Source of the DNA: Bradyrhizobium sp. JYMT SZCCT0180
GTDB taxonomy: Bacteria > Pseudomonadota > Alphaproteobacteria > Rhizobiales > Xanthobacteraceae
Reading direction: 5' to 3'
Assembly: GCF_018130165.1 (NCBI RefSeq)
Contig: NZ_JAFCLZ010000013.1
Location: 183,807-247,806 of the forward strand
Length of the DNA stretch: 64,000 bases
The position numbers were made by a program, and so were the translations under genes. A model generated the notes under the pieces. It was given only the letters and a program-made list of their open reading frames with translations. It was not told where the DNA came from and did not search any database. Positions 46,207-55,361 of this stretch are shown here, in pieces; position 1 is the first letter of the stretch; the number at the start of each line of letters is the position of its first letter.

Positions 46207-49020
46207 TTATTGCCCCAACCGTTCGATGAGGGCAGGCGCGTGCACCTGGTCGGCCTTGTAGTTGCCGGTCAGCGTGTACATCACGATGTTGACGCCGGCG
46301 CGGAAGGCGAATTCGCGCTGGCGCGGCTCGCTCGGCGACAGCGGCAGCATCGGCTGGCCGTCGGGACGGATCGCCCAGGCGCCGGCAAGATCGTTCGAGG
46401 TGATGATGATCGGCGAGACGCCGTCGCCGCCGCGCGCGGGCCGCGATGCAGCTTCGTCGTCATCCTCGCGCGGCAGGGTTTCGACCCAGGTCTGGCCCGA
46501 GGTGAACCGGCCCGGAAAATCCCGCAGCAGATAAAACGTCTTGGTCAGCACGTGCTCGCGCGGCACCGGCTCGAGCTCGGGCACGTCGAGCGAGGAGAGG
46601 ATCTCGCGCAAGGTCCGCATGCCCGCCGTCTGCGATGCGCCGTTTTCGCCCGGCGGCGCCTCGATGGCGTCGCGGGTGTCGAACACGACCGTGCCGCCCT
46701 GCTTCATATAGGCGTCGATGCGGTTGATGGCGTCCTGCGGCGGTTTCGGCGCGCCCGGTACCACCGGCCAGTAGATCAGCGGGAAGAACGCCAGCTCGTC
46801 GCGCGCGGGATCGATGCCGACGGGGTCGCCGGCTTCCAGCGCGGTGCGCTGGGCGAGAAACAGCGTCAGTCCCGACATGCCTGACTTGACGATGGAGTCG
46901 ACGTCGGCATTGCCGGTCACGACATAAGCGAGGCGCGTCTGCGAGACCGACTTGATCGCAAAATCGTCATTGTCGGCGGCGCGGAGCGGGGCGGGGGCGA
47001 TCGACGTTGCGGCCAGGATCATCGCCAACACCAATGCTGCGGGTGCGGCACGGCGCCGCCACAGCGCGGCAAGGCCCGCGCCGAGCATGGCGACCACGAT
47101 CGCATCGATCAGGAACAGCGCCAGCGATGACGACAACAGGATGCCTCTGAGATCGCGCGGTTCGGCGTTGGTGTAGCTGGCGCGCCGGGCGCGCAGCGCC
47201 GTCGTGTCGAGTGCTGCGATACGATCGGCGGAGGCCAGCGTGTTGACGGCGATCGGACCTTCGGCCGCGCCATAGAAACCCGGCGGATGATCCGCGGTGG
47301 CGCGGTCGCGGTAATCGGCCGGCATCGGCTTGGCGGTGGAGGGTGGCGGGCCGAACGCGCCAAAACCATCGAGCGTGCGCAGCGGCGCCACGGTCTCGAC
47401 ATTGGTCGCTTCGCTGGCGACGCCCGCGCCCGGCTTTTGCGTGTAGCCGGAGGTGTCGACCAGCCGCCGCAGCATCTCGACGAAGCTGCCGGACATCGGC
47501 AGGTCGGACCAGCGCGAGTCGGCCCCGACATGGAACAGGCTGAGGATGCCCTTGCCGCGATGTTCGCCGGTCACCAGCGGTGTGCCGTCTTCCAGCGAGG
47601 CCCAGCTCTTGGTTGCCAGCACGGCGTCGGGCTCGGCCAGAACCTGGCGGTTGACGGTGACGTCCTTCGGTACCTGCAAGCCCGCGAACGGACCGTCGGC
47701 GGCGAACGAGGCCATATGCTGCGGCTTTTCCCAGGTCAGGCTGCCGCCAAGGCTGCGGCCGCCGCGGCGCAGCTTGACCGGCACCAGATCGTCATCGGCC
47801 TGAGCGAGGCGGGGACCTGCGAAACGCACCAGCACGCCGCCCTGATCGATCCAGGCGTTGAGGCGTTCGCGGATTTCCGGCGACAGCGTGCCGACATCGG
47901 CCAGCACGATCATCGGCAGCCGCTGATCGAGGAACTGCCCGATCACCTGCTGCGGTGCGCCGCGGTCGCCGAGCCGCACGTCGGCGAACGGCGACAGCGC
48001 GCGGGTGAGATAGAAGGTCGAGGCGAGCAGCGGCTGCGCGGTGTCGCTGGTGGCGCCCGTGACGACGCCGATCGCGCGCCGCCGCCATCGCTTGTCGAGC
48101 AGCTGCACGGCGCCGGCGGATCGCTCTCCGGCGATTTCCAGCCGCGAGATGTCGTTGCGCAACTCGACCGGCAGCTCGAACGCGGCTTCGGCTTCGCGGT
48201 CCTGCGGTCCGAACGCGTAACGGGCCTCGCCGATCGGCGAACCCTTGGCGTCGATCGCACGCACCACGCCGGCGGCAATGCCGCTGTTGGTGCGCAATAT
48301 TTTCACCGTCATCTTCGCCGCGGCGTTTTCGGCGGCGACCAGCGCCAGGGCCGGCGCTGCGCCGCCCTCATAGATCGTCAGCGTGCGGTCGCCGACCGTC
48401 TTGGCCAGCGCTTCCAGAAATTCGGTGCCGCGTCCGGTGTCGACGCCGTCGGACAGCCAGGCGAGTTCGGCATCGCCGGTGGTCTTGAGGAAGCGGTCGA
48501 GTGCGGCGAGCGTTTCGACGCGCTCGATCGAATAGGGCTTTGGCGCCAGCTGGCGCAGTGCGACGCGCGCCGTGCCGCCCGGCATCAGCGTGACGTCGCG
48601 CGCAGGCTCGGACAATGGTACCAGCGCGACGCCGCGGCGGTCATTGTCGGCATTGGCGATCAATTCGTCGGCGGCCTTGATCCGCGTTTCCCAGCTCGAG
48701 GCCGCGCTCCAGCCGTCATCGAGCAGGATCACCAGCGGCGCCCTGCTGCCGCCGGCGGCGGTCTGCGGATTCCAGATCGGACCTGCGGCGGCGAGGATCA
48801 CCAGGGCCGCTGCAGTCAGGCGCAGCAGCGTCAGCCACCACGGTGTCCGCGACGGGGTTTCTTCCTTGGGCTTGATGTCGAACAATAGCCGCGTCGGCGG
48901 AAACTCGATCCGTCTCGGACGCGGCGGCATCACCCGCAGCAGCCACCACAGCACCGGAAGGGACAACAGACCCAGCAGCAGCAGCGGTTGGGCAAAGGAG
49001 AGGGGCAGGCCCGCGATCAT
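46207..49020 (-). CDS. DUF4159 domain-containing membrane protein with BatA-like N terminus
   Basis: The 937-residue protein begins with a BatA-type part: two membrane helices and PPRPRRIEFPPTRLLFDIKP, then RTPWWLTLLRLTAAALVILAAAGPIWNP. A vWA-like segment (LVILLDDGWSAASSWETRI) and a long periplasmic region follow. A further membrane pair lies near residues 630-680, and a C-terminal DUF4159 domain covers about 700-930 (LAYVVTGNADVDSIVKSG, then LAFFPLIYWPVVPGAP and KQGGTVVFDTRD). It overlaps the DUF58 gene by four bases (ATGA). With MoxR and DUF58 it forms a Bat/CoxE-like module whose substrate is unknown. Confidence 0.9.
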   Translation of the reverse strand: MIAGLPLSFAQPLLLLGLLSLPVLWWLLRVMPPRPRRIEFPPTRLLFDIKPKEETPSRTPWWLTLLRLTAAALVILAAAGPIWNPQTAAGGSRAPLVILLDDGWSAASSWETRIKAADELIANADNDRRGVALVPLSEPARDVTLMPGGTARVALRQLAPKPYSIERVETLAALDRFLKTTGDAELAWLSDGVDTGRGTEFLEALAKTVGDRTLTIYEGGAAPALALVAAENAAAKMTVKILRTNSGIAAGVVRAIDAKGSPIGEARYAFGPQDREAEAAFELPVELRNDISRLEIAGERSAGAVQLLDKRWRRRAIGVVTGATSDTAQPLLASTFYLTRALSPFADVRLGDRGAPQQVIGQFLDQRLPMIVLADVGTLSPEIRERLNAWIDQGGVLVRFAGPRLAQADDDLVPVKLRRGGRSLGGSLTWEKPQHMASFAADGPFAGLQVPKDVTVNRQVLAEPDAVLATKSWASLEDGTPLVTGEHRGKGILSLFHVGADSRWSDLPMSGSFVEMLRRLVDTSGYTQKPGAGVASEATNVETVAPLRTLDGFGAFGPPPSTAKPMPADYRDRATADHPPGFYGAAEGPIAVNTLASADRIAALDTTALRARRASYTNAEPRDLRGILLSSSLALFLIDAIVVAMLGAGLAALWRRRAAPAALVLAMILAATSIAPAPLRAADNDDFAIKSVSQTRLAYVVTGNADVDSIVKSGMSGLTLFLAQRTALEAGDPVGIDPARDELAFFPLIYWPVVPGAPKPPQDAINRIDAYMKQGGTVVFDTRDAIEAPPGENGASQTAGMRTLREILSSLDVPELEPVPREHVLTKTFYLLRDFPGRFTSGQTWVETLPREDDDEAASRPARGGDGVSPIIITSNDLAGAWAIRPDGQPMLPLSPSEPRQREFAFRAGVNIVMYTLTGNYKADQVHAPALIERLGQ

Positions 49021-49961
49021 GCGCTTCGCCCCGCTTTGACGGTGTAGGAACGCGTCGCACCCTTGCTCACCATCATGCCCGAGTGCAGGAACAACAACAG
49101 CTCGGCCGCGGAGCGGCTGGTGGTATGGGTTGAAAACAGCCAGTCGAGCTTGTTGGTCTCGCCCCGGATCTCGTCGCGGTGCAGCGCCACGCGCGCGACA
49201 TAGTCGCTGGCCCAGCTCTCGGCACGGCCGGCGGTGATGACGCCGCCGCTTTCCGGTTCGACGAACTCGACGCGTCCGGAATAGGGAAAGGTCTCTTCGG
49301 CGGGATCGACGATCTGGATCAGCGTGCCATGCGCGCCGGAGGCCGACAGGCCCGCGAGCATGGTGTGTATTTCGCTCATCGGCGACCAGAAATCCGACAG
49401 CACCACGATCTCGGCCAGCGCCGACGGGATGAACGAGGGCGGCAGGCTCGCGCGCGCGGCATCGTCATGCAGCATCGCCTGCGCCATCTTGTCGATCACG
49501 CTGCGGCTGGCGGTCGGGTTCATCAGGCCGGGGATGCCGACGCGTTCGCCGCCCGCGACCAAAAGTTCGGCGAGCGCGAAGGTCACGATCAGGCCGCGCT
49601 CCAGCTTGCTGTCGCGGGCCTGCTTCGAGGCAAAGGCCATCGACGGCGAGCGGTCGGGCCACACCCATACGGTATGCGCGGCCTCCCATTCCTGCTCGCG
49701 GACATAAAGGTGATCGTCGCGCGCCGAACGGCGCCAGTCGACGTTCTGCGACGGCTCGCCCGAGACGAAGCGGCGGTATTGCCAGAAACTCTCGCCGGAG
49801 CCGGCGCGGCGGCGGCCGTGCAGGCCGTGAATGACGTTGGCGGCGATGCGGCGGGCTTCAAGCACGAGACGCGGCAGCGATGCGGCGAGCGTACGGCTTT
49901 CGCCATCGGCACGTCGGATTGCTGTGATCTCCCCGTTGGCGTGCTTGGTCTCTGCGGCCAT
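49017..49961 (-). CDS. DUF58 domain protein
   Basis: The 314-residue protein carries the DUF58 signature near residue 60-90 (GESFWQYRRFVSGEPSQNVDWRRSARDD) and a vWA-like continuation (VWVWPDRSPSMAF, then VVLSDFWSPMSE). DUF58 proteins pair with MoxR ATPases and are believed to act as metal-dependent adaptors. The ATG is chosen over a TTG one codon earlier, since it overlaps the moxR stop as TGATG, a coupling arrangement. Confidence 0.92.
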   Translation of the reverse strand: MAAETKHANGEITAIRRADGESRTLAASLPRLVLEARRIAANVIHGLHGRRRAGSGESFWQYRRFVSGEPSQNVDWRRSARDDHLYVREQEWEAAHTVWVWPDRSPSMAFASKQARDSKLERGLIVTFALAELLVAGGERVGIPGLMNPTASRSVIDKMAQAMLHDDAARASLPPSFIPSALAEIVVLSDFWSPMSEIHTMLAGLSASGAHGTLIQIVDPAEETFPYSGRVEFVEPESGGVITAGRAESWASDYVARVALHRDEIRGETNKLDWLFSTHTTSRSAAELLLFLHSGMMVSKGATRSYTVKAGRSA

Positions 49962-50962
49962 CAACCGATCCGCGTCTTCAATTGCTTGATCACGTCAGGA
50001 ATGGTGCGGCCTTCCGCGCGCGCCGAGAAGGTCAGCGCCATGCGGTGCTTGAGCACCGGTTCGGCGAGGTCGAGCACGTCGTCGATCGAAGGCGCAAGGC
50101 GGCCGTCGAGCAACGCGCGGGCGCGGACCGCCAGCATCAGCGACTGGCTGGCGCGCGGACCAGGGCCCCAGGCGATCAGCTTCTCGCTCTCGCCATCCGG
50201 ATTGGGACGCGCGGCCCGCACCAGCGAAAGAATGGCCTCGACGACGCTGTCGCCGACCGGCAGGCGGCGCACCAGTCGCTGGGCGGTGATCAGGATTTCC
50301 GCGTTCATGGACGCCTTGGCGAGCGTCTCATCCGCGCCCGTGGTCTCGAACAGGATGCGGCGCTCGGCGTCGCGGTCGGGATAGTCGACGTCGATTTCCA
50401 TCAGGAAGCGGTCGAGCTGGGCTTCCGGCAGCGGATAGGTGCCTTCCTGTTCCAGCGGGTTCTGGGTCGCGAGCACATGGAACGGCTTGGGCAGATCGTG
50501 CCGCGCGCCTGCAACGGTGATGTGCTGTTCCTGCATGGCTTGCAGCAGGGCCGACTGGGTGCGCGGGCTGGCACGGTTGATTTCGTCGGCCATCAGAAGC
50601 TGCGCGAATACCGGACCCGAGATGAAGCGGAACGAGCGTTTGCCGGAGTTGCTCTCGTCCAGCACCTCGGCGCCGAGAATGTCCGACGGCATCAGGTCAG
50701 GCGTGAACTGGATGCGCTTGGCATCCAGACCGAGCGTGATGCCGAGGGTTTCGACCAGCTTGGTCTTGGCGAGGCCGGGGACGCCGATCAGGAGCGCATG
50801 ACCGCCGGACAGGATCGTCACCAGGGTGTTTTCGATCACCCGTTCCTGGCCGAAAATGACGGTGGAGATGGCTTCTTTCGCGGCCTTGATCTGGCCGGCG
50901 ACTTGTTCGGCCGAACGGACGATTGCGTCCTCGAGCTTTTCGACACCATCTGCGCCAGGCAT
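49961..50962 (-). CDS. MoxR family AAA+ ATPase
   Basis: The 333-residue protein has Walker A (GVPGLAKTKLVETL) near residue 60, Walker B (LLMADEINRASPRTQSALL), the sensor region ATQNPLEQEGTYPLPEAQLDRF, and a C-terminal lid domain. MoxR ATPases act as chaperones, often inserting cofactors or helping complexes mature together with vWA proteins such as those encoded next. It is the first gene of the operon. Of three in-frame starts (GTG, ATG, ATG) I chose the last, which has AAGGAG six bases upstream. Confidence 0.95.
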   Translation of the reverse strand: MPGADGVEKLEDAIVRSAEQVAGQIKAAKEAISTVIFGQERVIENTLVTILSGGHALLIGVPGLAKTKLVETLGITLGLDAKRIQFTPDLMPSDILGAEVLDESNSGKRSFRFISGPVFAQLLMADEINRASPRTQSALLQAMQEQHITVAGARHDLPKPFHVLATQNPLEQEGTYPLPEAQLDRFLMEIDVDYPDRDAERRILFETTGADETLAKASMNAEILITAQRLVRRLPVGDSVVEAILSLVRAARPNPDGESEKLIAWGPGPRASQSLMLAVRARALLDGRLAPSIDDVLDLAEPVLKHRMALTFSARAEGRTIPDVIKQLKTRIG

Positions 50963-51191
50963 ATCCATCTCCTTCACCGCTTCATGAACCCGCCGAATGC
51001 GTCGTCATGCCACGAACCTCATGCTAAACCTGCGCAAAGGCCATGTATTCGCTGAATTAAACTATCCCCACATTATCGGTATATGGGGGTATGAACGGCA
51101 TCACGATATGGCGAGAATATTGTTCCCGCTCACGTCTCTCGGACGTGCACCAATCGTGCCAGATTGAGCCGCAGAAGCTTTAAGGCAAACA

Positions 51192-51821
51192 ATGGCGAAG
51201 CAAGGGCAAACCAGCAAACCAGGCCGTGAAAACACCGGTCTCGAAGGTCTGACCGCTGCAGCGACCGATGCGGCAAAGGCCAGCCCCGCAGGACGCGGTC
51301 TGCCGCCGGTGCATCTGTGGAATCCGCCGTTTTGCGGCGATCTCGACATGCGAATCGCCGGCGATGGCACGTGGTTCTACATGGGCACGCCAATCGGCCG
51401 GCCGGCGCTGGTTCGGCTGTTTTCAACCATCCTGAAGCGCGAGGACGGCAAGCACTTTCTCGTGACCCCGGTCGAGAAGGTCGGCATCCGTGTCGACGAC
51501 GCGCCGTTCCTGGCGGTCGAAATGCAGAACGAGCAGAGCGAGGGCGGTGGCCGCCTGCTGCGCTTCCGCACCAATGTGGACGATTGGGTGCCTTGTGATG
51601 CCGGGCACCGGTTGCGGTTCGAGATGGCTGCCGATGGCGGGCTCACGCCCTATCTCCACGTGCGCAGCGATCTCTGGGCCAAGGTCACCCGCGCGCTCTA
51701 CTACGATCTGGTTGACATGGGGGAAGAGCGGGTGGTCGATGGACAGCCAATGTTCGGAATCGAATCCGGCGGCGAATTCTTCGCGATGGCCGATGCGAAG
51801 CAGGTGAGGGACGCGCTTTGA
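51192..51821 (+). CDS. DUF1285 family protein
   Basis: The 209-residue protein matches DUF1285: PPVHLWNPPFCGDLDMRIAGDGTWFYMGTPI, RPALVRLFSTILKREDGKHFLVTPVEKV, and VDDWVPCDAGHRLRF. The family is predicted to have a beta-rich fold and its role is unknown. It is the first gene of a tightly packed operon with CoA pyrophosphatase, DUF6111 and cca, a conserved order in Rhizobiales. It diverges from moxR. Confidence 0.92.
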   Translation: MAKQGQTSKPGRENTGLEGLTAAATDAAKASPAGRGLPPVHLWNPPFCGDLDMRIAGDGTWFYMGTPIGRPALVRLFSTILKREDGKHFLVTPVEKVGIRVDDAPFLAVEMQNEQSEGGGRLLRFRTNVDDWVPCDAGHRLRFEMAADGGLTPYLHVRSDLWAKVTRALYYDLVDMGEERVVDGQPMFGIESGGEFFAMADAKQVRDAL

Positions 51822-52492
51822 ACGAGCCGATGCTGAAGAAGTTGGAACCGGGTGCGGTCAGCTCGGCGGAATTCTTCGCGCGGACCAAGGCGCGGCTGAA
51901 CTTCGACGTCCCGCCCGGCCTGATCGACCCGAATATCATTCCCAGAACCGGCGACGAGGGCAATGATCGGATGCTCGAGATCATCGCCCAGGAACAGCCG
52001 GTGCGGCCGGCGGCGGTGTTGATCCCGGTGGTCGATCATCCGGAGCCGACGGTGCTGCTGACGCAGCGCTCCGAGCATCTGAGCAGCCATGCCGGCCAGA
52101 TTTCCTTTCCCGGCGGTAAGATCGATGCGACCGATGCTTCGCCGATGGACGCCGCCTTGCGCGAGGCCGACGAGGAGGTCGGGCTGAAGCGCGACTTCAT
52201 CGAGCCGATCGGCTATCTCGATCTCTATGGCACCGCGTTCGGCTTTCGCATCCTGCCGACGGTGGCGCGGGTGAAGCCCGGGTTCAAACTTGACATCAAC
52301 GAGGGCGAGGTCGTTGACGCCTTCGAGGTGCCGCTGGCGTTCCTGATGAACCCGGAAAACCACCAGATCCACTCCAAGGAATTCCGCGGCATGGAGCGCT
52401 CCTATTACGCGATGCCGTTCGCCGAACGTTACATCTGGGGCGCGACCGCCGGCATCCTGCGGGTATTGTACGAGCGGATTTATCTCGCATGA
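51818..52492 (+). CDS. CoA pyrophosphatase, Nudix family
   Basis: The 224-residue protein has the NudL/PCD1-type pattern: AAVLIPVVDHPEPTVLLTQRSEHLSSHAGQISFPGGKID and the Nudix box with MDAALREADEEVGL near residue 110-120. It should split coenzyme A or its derivatives into 3',5'-ADP and phosphopantetheine. The start is a TTG that overlaps the preceding stop (TTGA) and has GAGGGA upstream; an ATG four codons later is possible. It sits second in its operon. Confidence 0.9.
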   Translation: MNEPMLKKLEPGAVSSAEFFARTKARLNFDVPPGLIDPNIIPRTGDEGNDRMLEIIAQEQPVRPAAVLIPVVDHPEPTVLLTQRSEHLSSHAGQISFPGGKIDATDASPMDAALREADEEVGLKRDFIEPIGYLDLYGTAFGFRILPTVARVKPGFKLDINEGEVVDAFEVPLAFLMNPENHQIHSKEFRGMERSYYAMPFAERYIWGATAGILRVLYERIYLA

Positions 52493-52767
52493 TCCGTCCG
52501 GTACTGACCGAACTTGCAATTTTCCTGATCCCGTTCGCGGCCTATGCACTGTTCCTGCTTGCAACGCGTTCCGGCGTGCTGGCGAAATCTTCCTGGCCGG
52601 CGCATCTCGTCGCCAAGCTCGTGCTGGGGTCGCTGCTGCTTGTGATCATCAGTTTCGTCCTGCTCGCGCATTTCAGAGGCGCGCCGCCGGATTCGACCTA
52701 CGTTCCCGCGCACCTTGAGAACGGCAAATTCGTTCCGGGGACCGATAGACCTGGAGCCGGAAAATGA
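52489..52767 (+). CDS. DUF6111 family small membrane protein
   Basis: The 92-residue protein has two membrane helices (VLTELAIFLIPFAAYALFLLAT and LVAKLVLGSLLLVIISFVLLAHF) and a short polar end (RGAPPDSTYVPAHLENGKFVPG). It matches DUF6111, a small rhizobial family of unknown function. It overlaps both neighbours by four bases (ATGA), so it is translated together with the CoA pyrophosphatase and cca. Confidence 0.85.
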   Translation: MIRPVLTELAIFLIPFAAYALFLLATRSGVLAKSSWPAHLVAKLVLGSLLLVIISFVLLAHFRGAPPDSTYVPAHLENGKFVPGTDRPGAGK

Positions 52768-54035
52768 GCGAGGTGCGCGTGCTCGCCAACACGCCCTGGC
52801 TCAAATCAGGACCGGCTGCCCGCGTGCTCGCTCTGCTCAATGGCGATGGCGAGGAGGCTCGCGTGGTCGGCGGTGCCGTCCGCAATGCGCTTCTGAACAT
52901 CCCGCCCGGCGATCTCGACATCGCCACCACGGCGCTGCCTGATGAAGTGGCGCGTCGCGCCAAAGCGGCGGGCATCAAATGCGTGCCGACCGGCATCGAG
53001 CATGGCACCGTGACGCTGGTGGTCGACGCCGTGCCGTTCGAGGTCACGACCTTGCGCGAGGATACCGAGACCTTTGGCCGCAAGGCCAAGGTCGCGTTCG
53101 GCCGCGACTGGGTTCGCGATGCGGAACGGCGCGACTTCACCATCAACGGCCTGTCCGTCGATGCCGACGGCGTCGTGCACGATCATGTCGGCGGGCTCGC
53201 CGACATCGCGGCCCGTCGCGTGCGCTTCATCGGCGACGCCGGCCAGCGCATCGCCGAGGATTATTTGCGCATCCTGCGGTTCTTCCGCATGAACGCCGTC
53301 TATGGCGTGGGCGCGCCCGACCGCGTCGGCTATCTCGCCTGCATCGGCGGCCGTGCGGGACTGGCCAGTCTCTCCGCCGAACGCGTGCGGATGGAAATGT
53401 TGAAGATCATGGTCGCGGAAGGGGCGCTGGTTGCCGTCACCGCGATGGCGGATGCCGGTCTTCTGCAAGCGATCTTCGGCGGCGTCACCTACACGGGACC
53501 GATGGCTGCGATGATATCGGCGGAGCGTGTGCTGGGGCTGACGCCGAGCCCGGTTCGCAGGCTTGGCGCGCTCTCGGTGGCGGTAACCGAGGACGCCAAA
53601 CGTGTCGCGGCGCGGCTGCGTCTGACCAACGCCGAGGCCAAGGCGCTCGACTCCATGGGTCACCGCTGGTGGCGGCTCGCCGACATGGACGAGGCGAGGG
53701 CGCGGCGGCGGCTCTACCGGCTCGGCGAGGAACAATATCGCGATCGGCTGCTGCTGGCCTGGGCGCGCTCAGGGGGGAGCCAGGACTTCGCTGACAATCG
53801 CGCCGCCTATTGGCGTGAATTTGCCACCCTGCCGCAGCGCTGGAGCGCGCCGAAATTCCCGCTGAAGGCGGCTGATTTCATCGCCCGCGGCATAGCCGAG
53901 GGCCCGGCGCTCGGCCACGTGCTGACGCTGGCGGAGGACGCCTGGCTGGCGGCGGATTTTCCGCTCGATCAGCCCGCGCTGTCGGCCATTGCCGACCAGA
54001 CCGTCGCCCGCTTCACCCGCGACCACAGGCTGTGA
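52764..54035 (+). CDS. cca: CCA tRNA nucleotidyltransferase
   Basis: The 423-residue enzyme adds or repairs the CCA end of tRNAs. It has the class II pattern: RVVGGAVRNALLNIPPGDLDIATTA (GGxVRD-like site and DxD) near residue 32, GTVTLVVDAVPFEVTTLRED, RDFTINGLSVDADG, and the RxxRF-type EDYLRILRFFRMNAVYG. The length is usual for the alphaproteobacterial form without an HD domain. It is the last gene of the operon. Confidence 0.95.
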   Translation: MSEVRVLANTPWLKSGPAARVLALLNGDGEEARVVGGAVRNALLNIPPGDLDIATTALPDEVARRAKAAGIKCVPTGIEHGTVTLVVDAVPFEVTTLREDTETFGRKAKVAFGRDWVRDAERRDFTINGLSVDADGVVHDHVGGLADIAARRVRFIGDAGQRIAEDYLRILRFFRMNAVYGVGAPDRVGYLACIGGRAGLASLSAERVRMEMLKIMVAEGALVAVTAMADAGLLQAIFGGVTYTGPMAAMISAERVLGLTPSPVRRLGALSVAVTEDAKRVAARLRLTNAEAKALDSMGHRWWRLADMDEARARRRLYRLGEEQYRDRLLLAWARSGGSQDFADNRAAYWREFATLPQRWSAPKFPLKAADFIARGIAEGPALGHVLTLAEDAWLAADFPLDQPALSAIADQTVARFTRDHRL

Positions 54036-54045
54036 AACGGCACCC

Positions 54046-54816
54046 GTGAATATTCTCGCAGGCTTTGCCGACATCTCGATCGTCCAGCTGTTGCTGGTCG
54101 CCGGTGTGGCGCTGTTTGCTTCCGTGGTCGGCGGCCTCGCCGGATACGGCACCGGCGCACTGATGCCGCTAGTGCTGGTACCGTTGATCGGCGCCGAGCC
54201 GGTGGTGCCGATCATTGCGATCTCCTCGATCTTCACCAATATCAGCCGCTTCGTCGCCTATGTCCGCTATGCCGACCGCCGCCGCGCGCTGATCGTGATA
54301 TCGGCCGCGGCGCTGACCACGGCGCTCGGCGCTTACGGTTATACGCGGCTGTCCGGAGCCGGCGCGGCGCTGGTGATCGGCAGCATGCTGATCCTGAGCG
54401 TACCGCTGCGCCGTTTTGCCAAACGCCGCGATATCAGGATCAGCGACGCCGGACTTGGCGCCAGCGCGGTCGGGTATGGCGTGGTGGTCGGCGGCACCTC
54501 GGGCTCCGGCGTGATCCTGCTGTCGCTGTTGATGGCGGTCGGCCTCGAAGGCGCAGCCGTAATCGCCACCGATGCCGTGATCTCGGTTGCGACCTCAATC
54601 ATCAAGATTTCGGTGTTTGGCCTGGCCGGCGCCGTCACCGCGCAGGTGCTCGCCTTTGCAATCCTGATCGGGGCTATCTCGATCCCCGGCGCGTTCCTCG
54701 CCAAGGCCTTCGTCGAGCGCATGCCGGTGCACATCCACACCGCGATCCTCGACGCCGCCGTCATCACCGGCGGCGTGGTGATGATCTCAACTGCTGCGCG
54801 GTCGCTCTTCGGTTAG
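54046..54816 (+). CDS. TauE/SafE family membrane transporter
   Basis: The 256-residue protein has seven or eight hydrophobic helices and the two half-repeats of the TauE/SafE (DUF81) family: SVVGGLAGYGTGALMPLVLVP in the first half and VVVGGTSGSGVILLSLLMAVGLEG in the second. Members export sulfite, sulfoacetate or related anions, but many are unassigned. The start is a GTG ten bases after the cca stop; no ATG is suitable. It may be read through from the cca operon. Confidence 0.87.
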   Translation: MNILAGFADISIVQLLLVAGVALFASVVGGLAGYGTGALMPLVLVPLIGAEPVVPIIAISSIFTNISRFVAYVRYADRRRALIVISAAALTTALGAYGYTRLSGAGAALVIGSMLILSVPLRRFAKRRDIRISDAGLGASAVGYGVVVGGTSGSGVILLSLLMAVGLEGAAVIATDAVISVATSIIKISVFGLAGAVTAQVLAFAILIGAISIPGAFLAKAFVERMPVHIHTAILDAAVITGGVVMISTAARSLFG

Positions 54817-54825
54817 CCGGGAAAA

Positions 54826-54862
54826 CGATACCGCCGGGTATTCCGACCCGGCGGTATCGCAG
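54826..54862 (-). terminator. Hairpin terminator of the DUF2158 gene
   Basis: GATACCGCCGGGT and ACCCGGCGGTATC form a 13-base stem. On the minus strand it is followed by GTTTTCCC. It lies eight bases after the DUF2158 stop and between converging genes. Confidence 0.85.
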
Positions 54863-54869
54863 GGAGTTG

Positions 54870-55145
54870 TTACGCTACCTTCTTGCTCTTTTTCTTCTTG
54901 TGGTCGTCGTCCTCATCTTCGTCGTCTTCGCTCTCGTCTTCATCCTGATCGTCTTCGTCCTGATCGTCGTCTTCCGTATCATCGATTTCGGCGGGCTCGA
55001 GGACCGCTTTGGGAAGCGTTTCGCGAAACAGATCGCCCTCGCCACCCATCCACAGGCACTCGACCGTGTCGTCGTTGACCTCGGCCACCGTCAGCGGGTG
55101 ACCGCCGGATTTCAGAATAACAACGTCGCCTGGCTTCAATTCCAT
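54870..55145 (-). CDS. DUF2158 (YodC-like) protein with acidic tail
   Basis: The 91-residue protein has an SH3-like DUF2158 domain (MELKPGDVVILKSGGHPLTV, then VECLWMGGEGDLFRETLP) in the first 52 residues. A highly acidic tail (about 53-80, mostly Asp and Glu) and a Lys-rich end (HKKKKSKKVA) follow. The family function is unknown; the tail suggests binding to a basic partner or to metal ions. The ATG has GGGAAG upstream. It stands alone. Confidence 0.88.
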   Translation of the reverse strand: MELKPGDVVILKSGGHPLTVAEVNDDTVECLWMGGEGDLFRETLPKAVLEPAEIDDTEDDDQDEDDQDEDESEDDEDEDDDHKKKKSKKVA

Positions 55146-55270
55146 GATCTTCCCTCCGCGCTGATTGACGCGACGAACAGGCTATCGATCTGTCATGACA
55201 GACGGATCACGACCGGTCGTTTTCGCGGTGGAGATTTGAGCGGTGGAACCGACGCGTCTAGACTCTTGTT

Positions 55271-55361
55271 TGACGCGTTTTCTACCGCAGATAAGTCTAC
55301 GCAATCTGCGCAAGCTTGATTGCTATGCGAACCGGTATCCACTTCGCTCGAAAACGCTCTA
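55271..55361. repeat. Dispersed repeat, family F, copy 2 (interrupted)
   Basis: TGACGCGTTTTCT (55271-55283) and GCGAACCGGTATCCACTTCG (from 55327) belong to the same element as 13842-13937 but are separated by about 43 extra bases, and the leading hairpin is absent. The last bases (AAAACGCTCTA) supply the stop codon of the HAD hydrolase gene. Confidence 0.75.

Noticed and set aside
47287..48888. A 533-codon open frame on the plus strand opposite the DUF4159 gene
   Set aside because: It is antisense to a well-supported gene in high-GC DNA, has low-complexity Arg/Ala/Gly composition and no family pattern. The same applies to long antisense frames at 4324-5505, 29207-30892, 44370-46115, 57053-58837 and 61757-62980.
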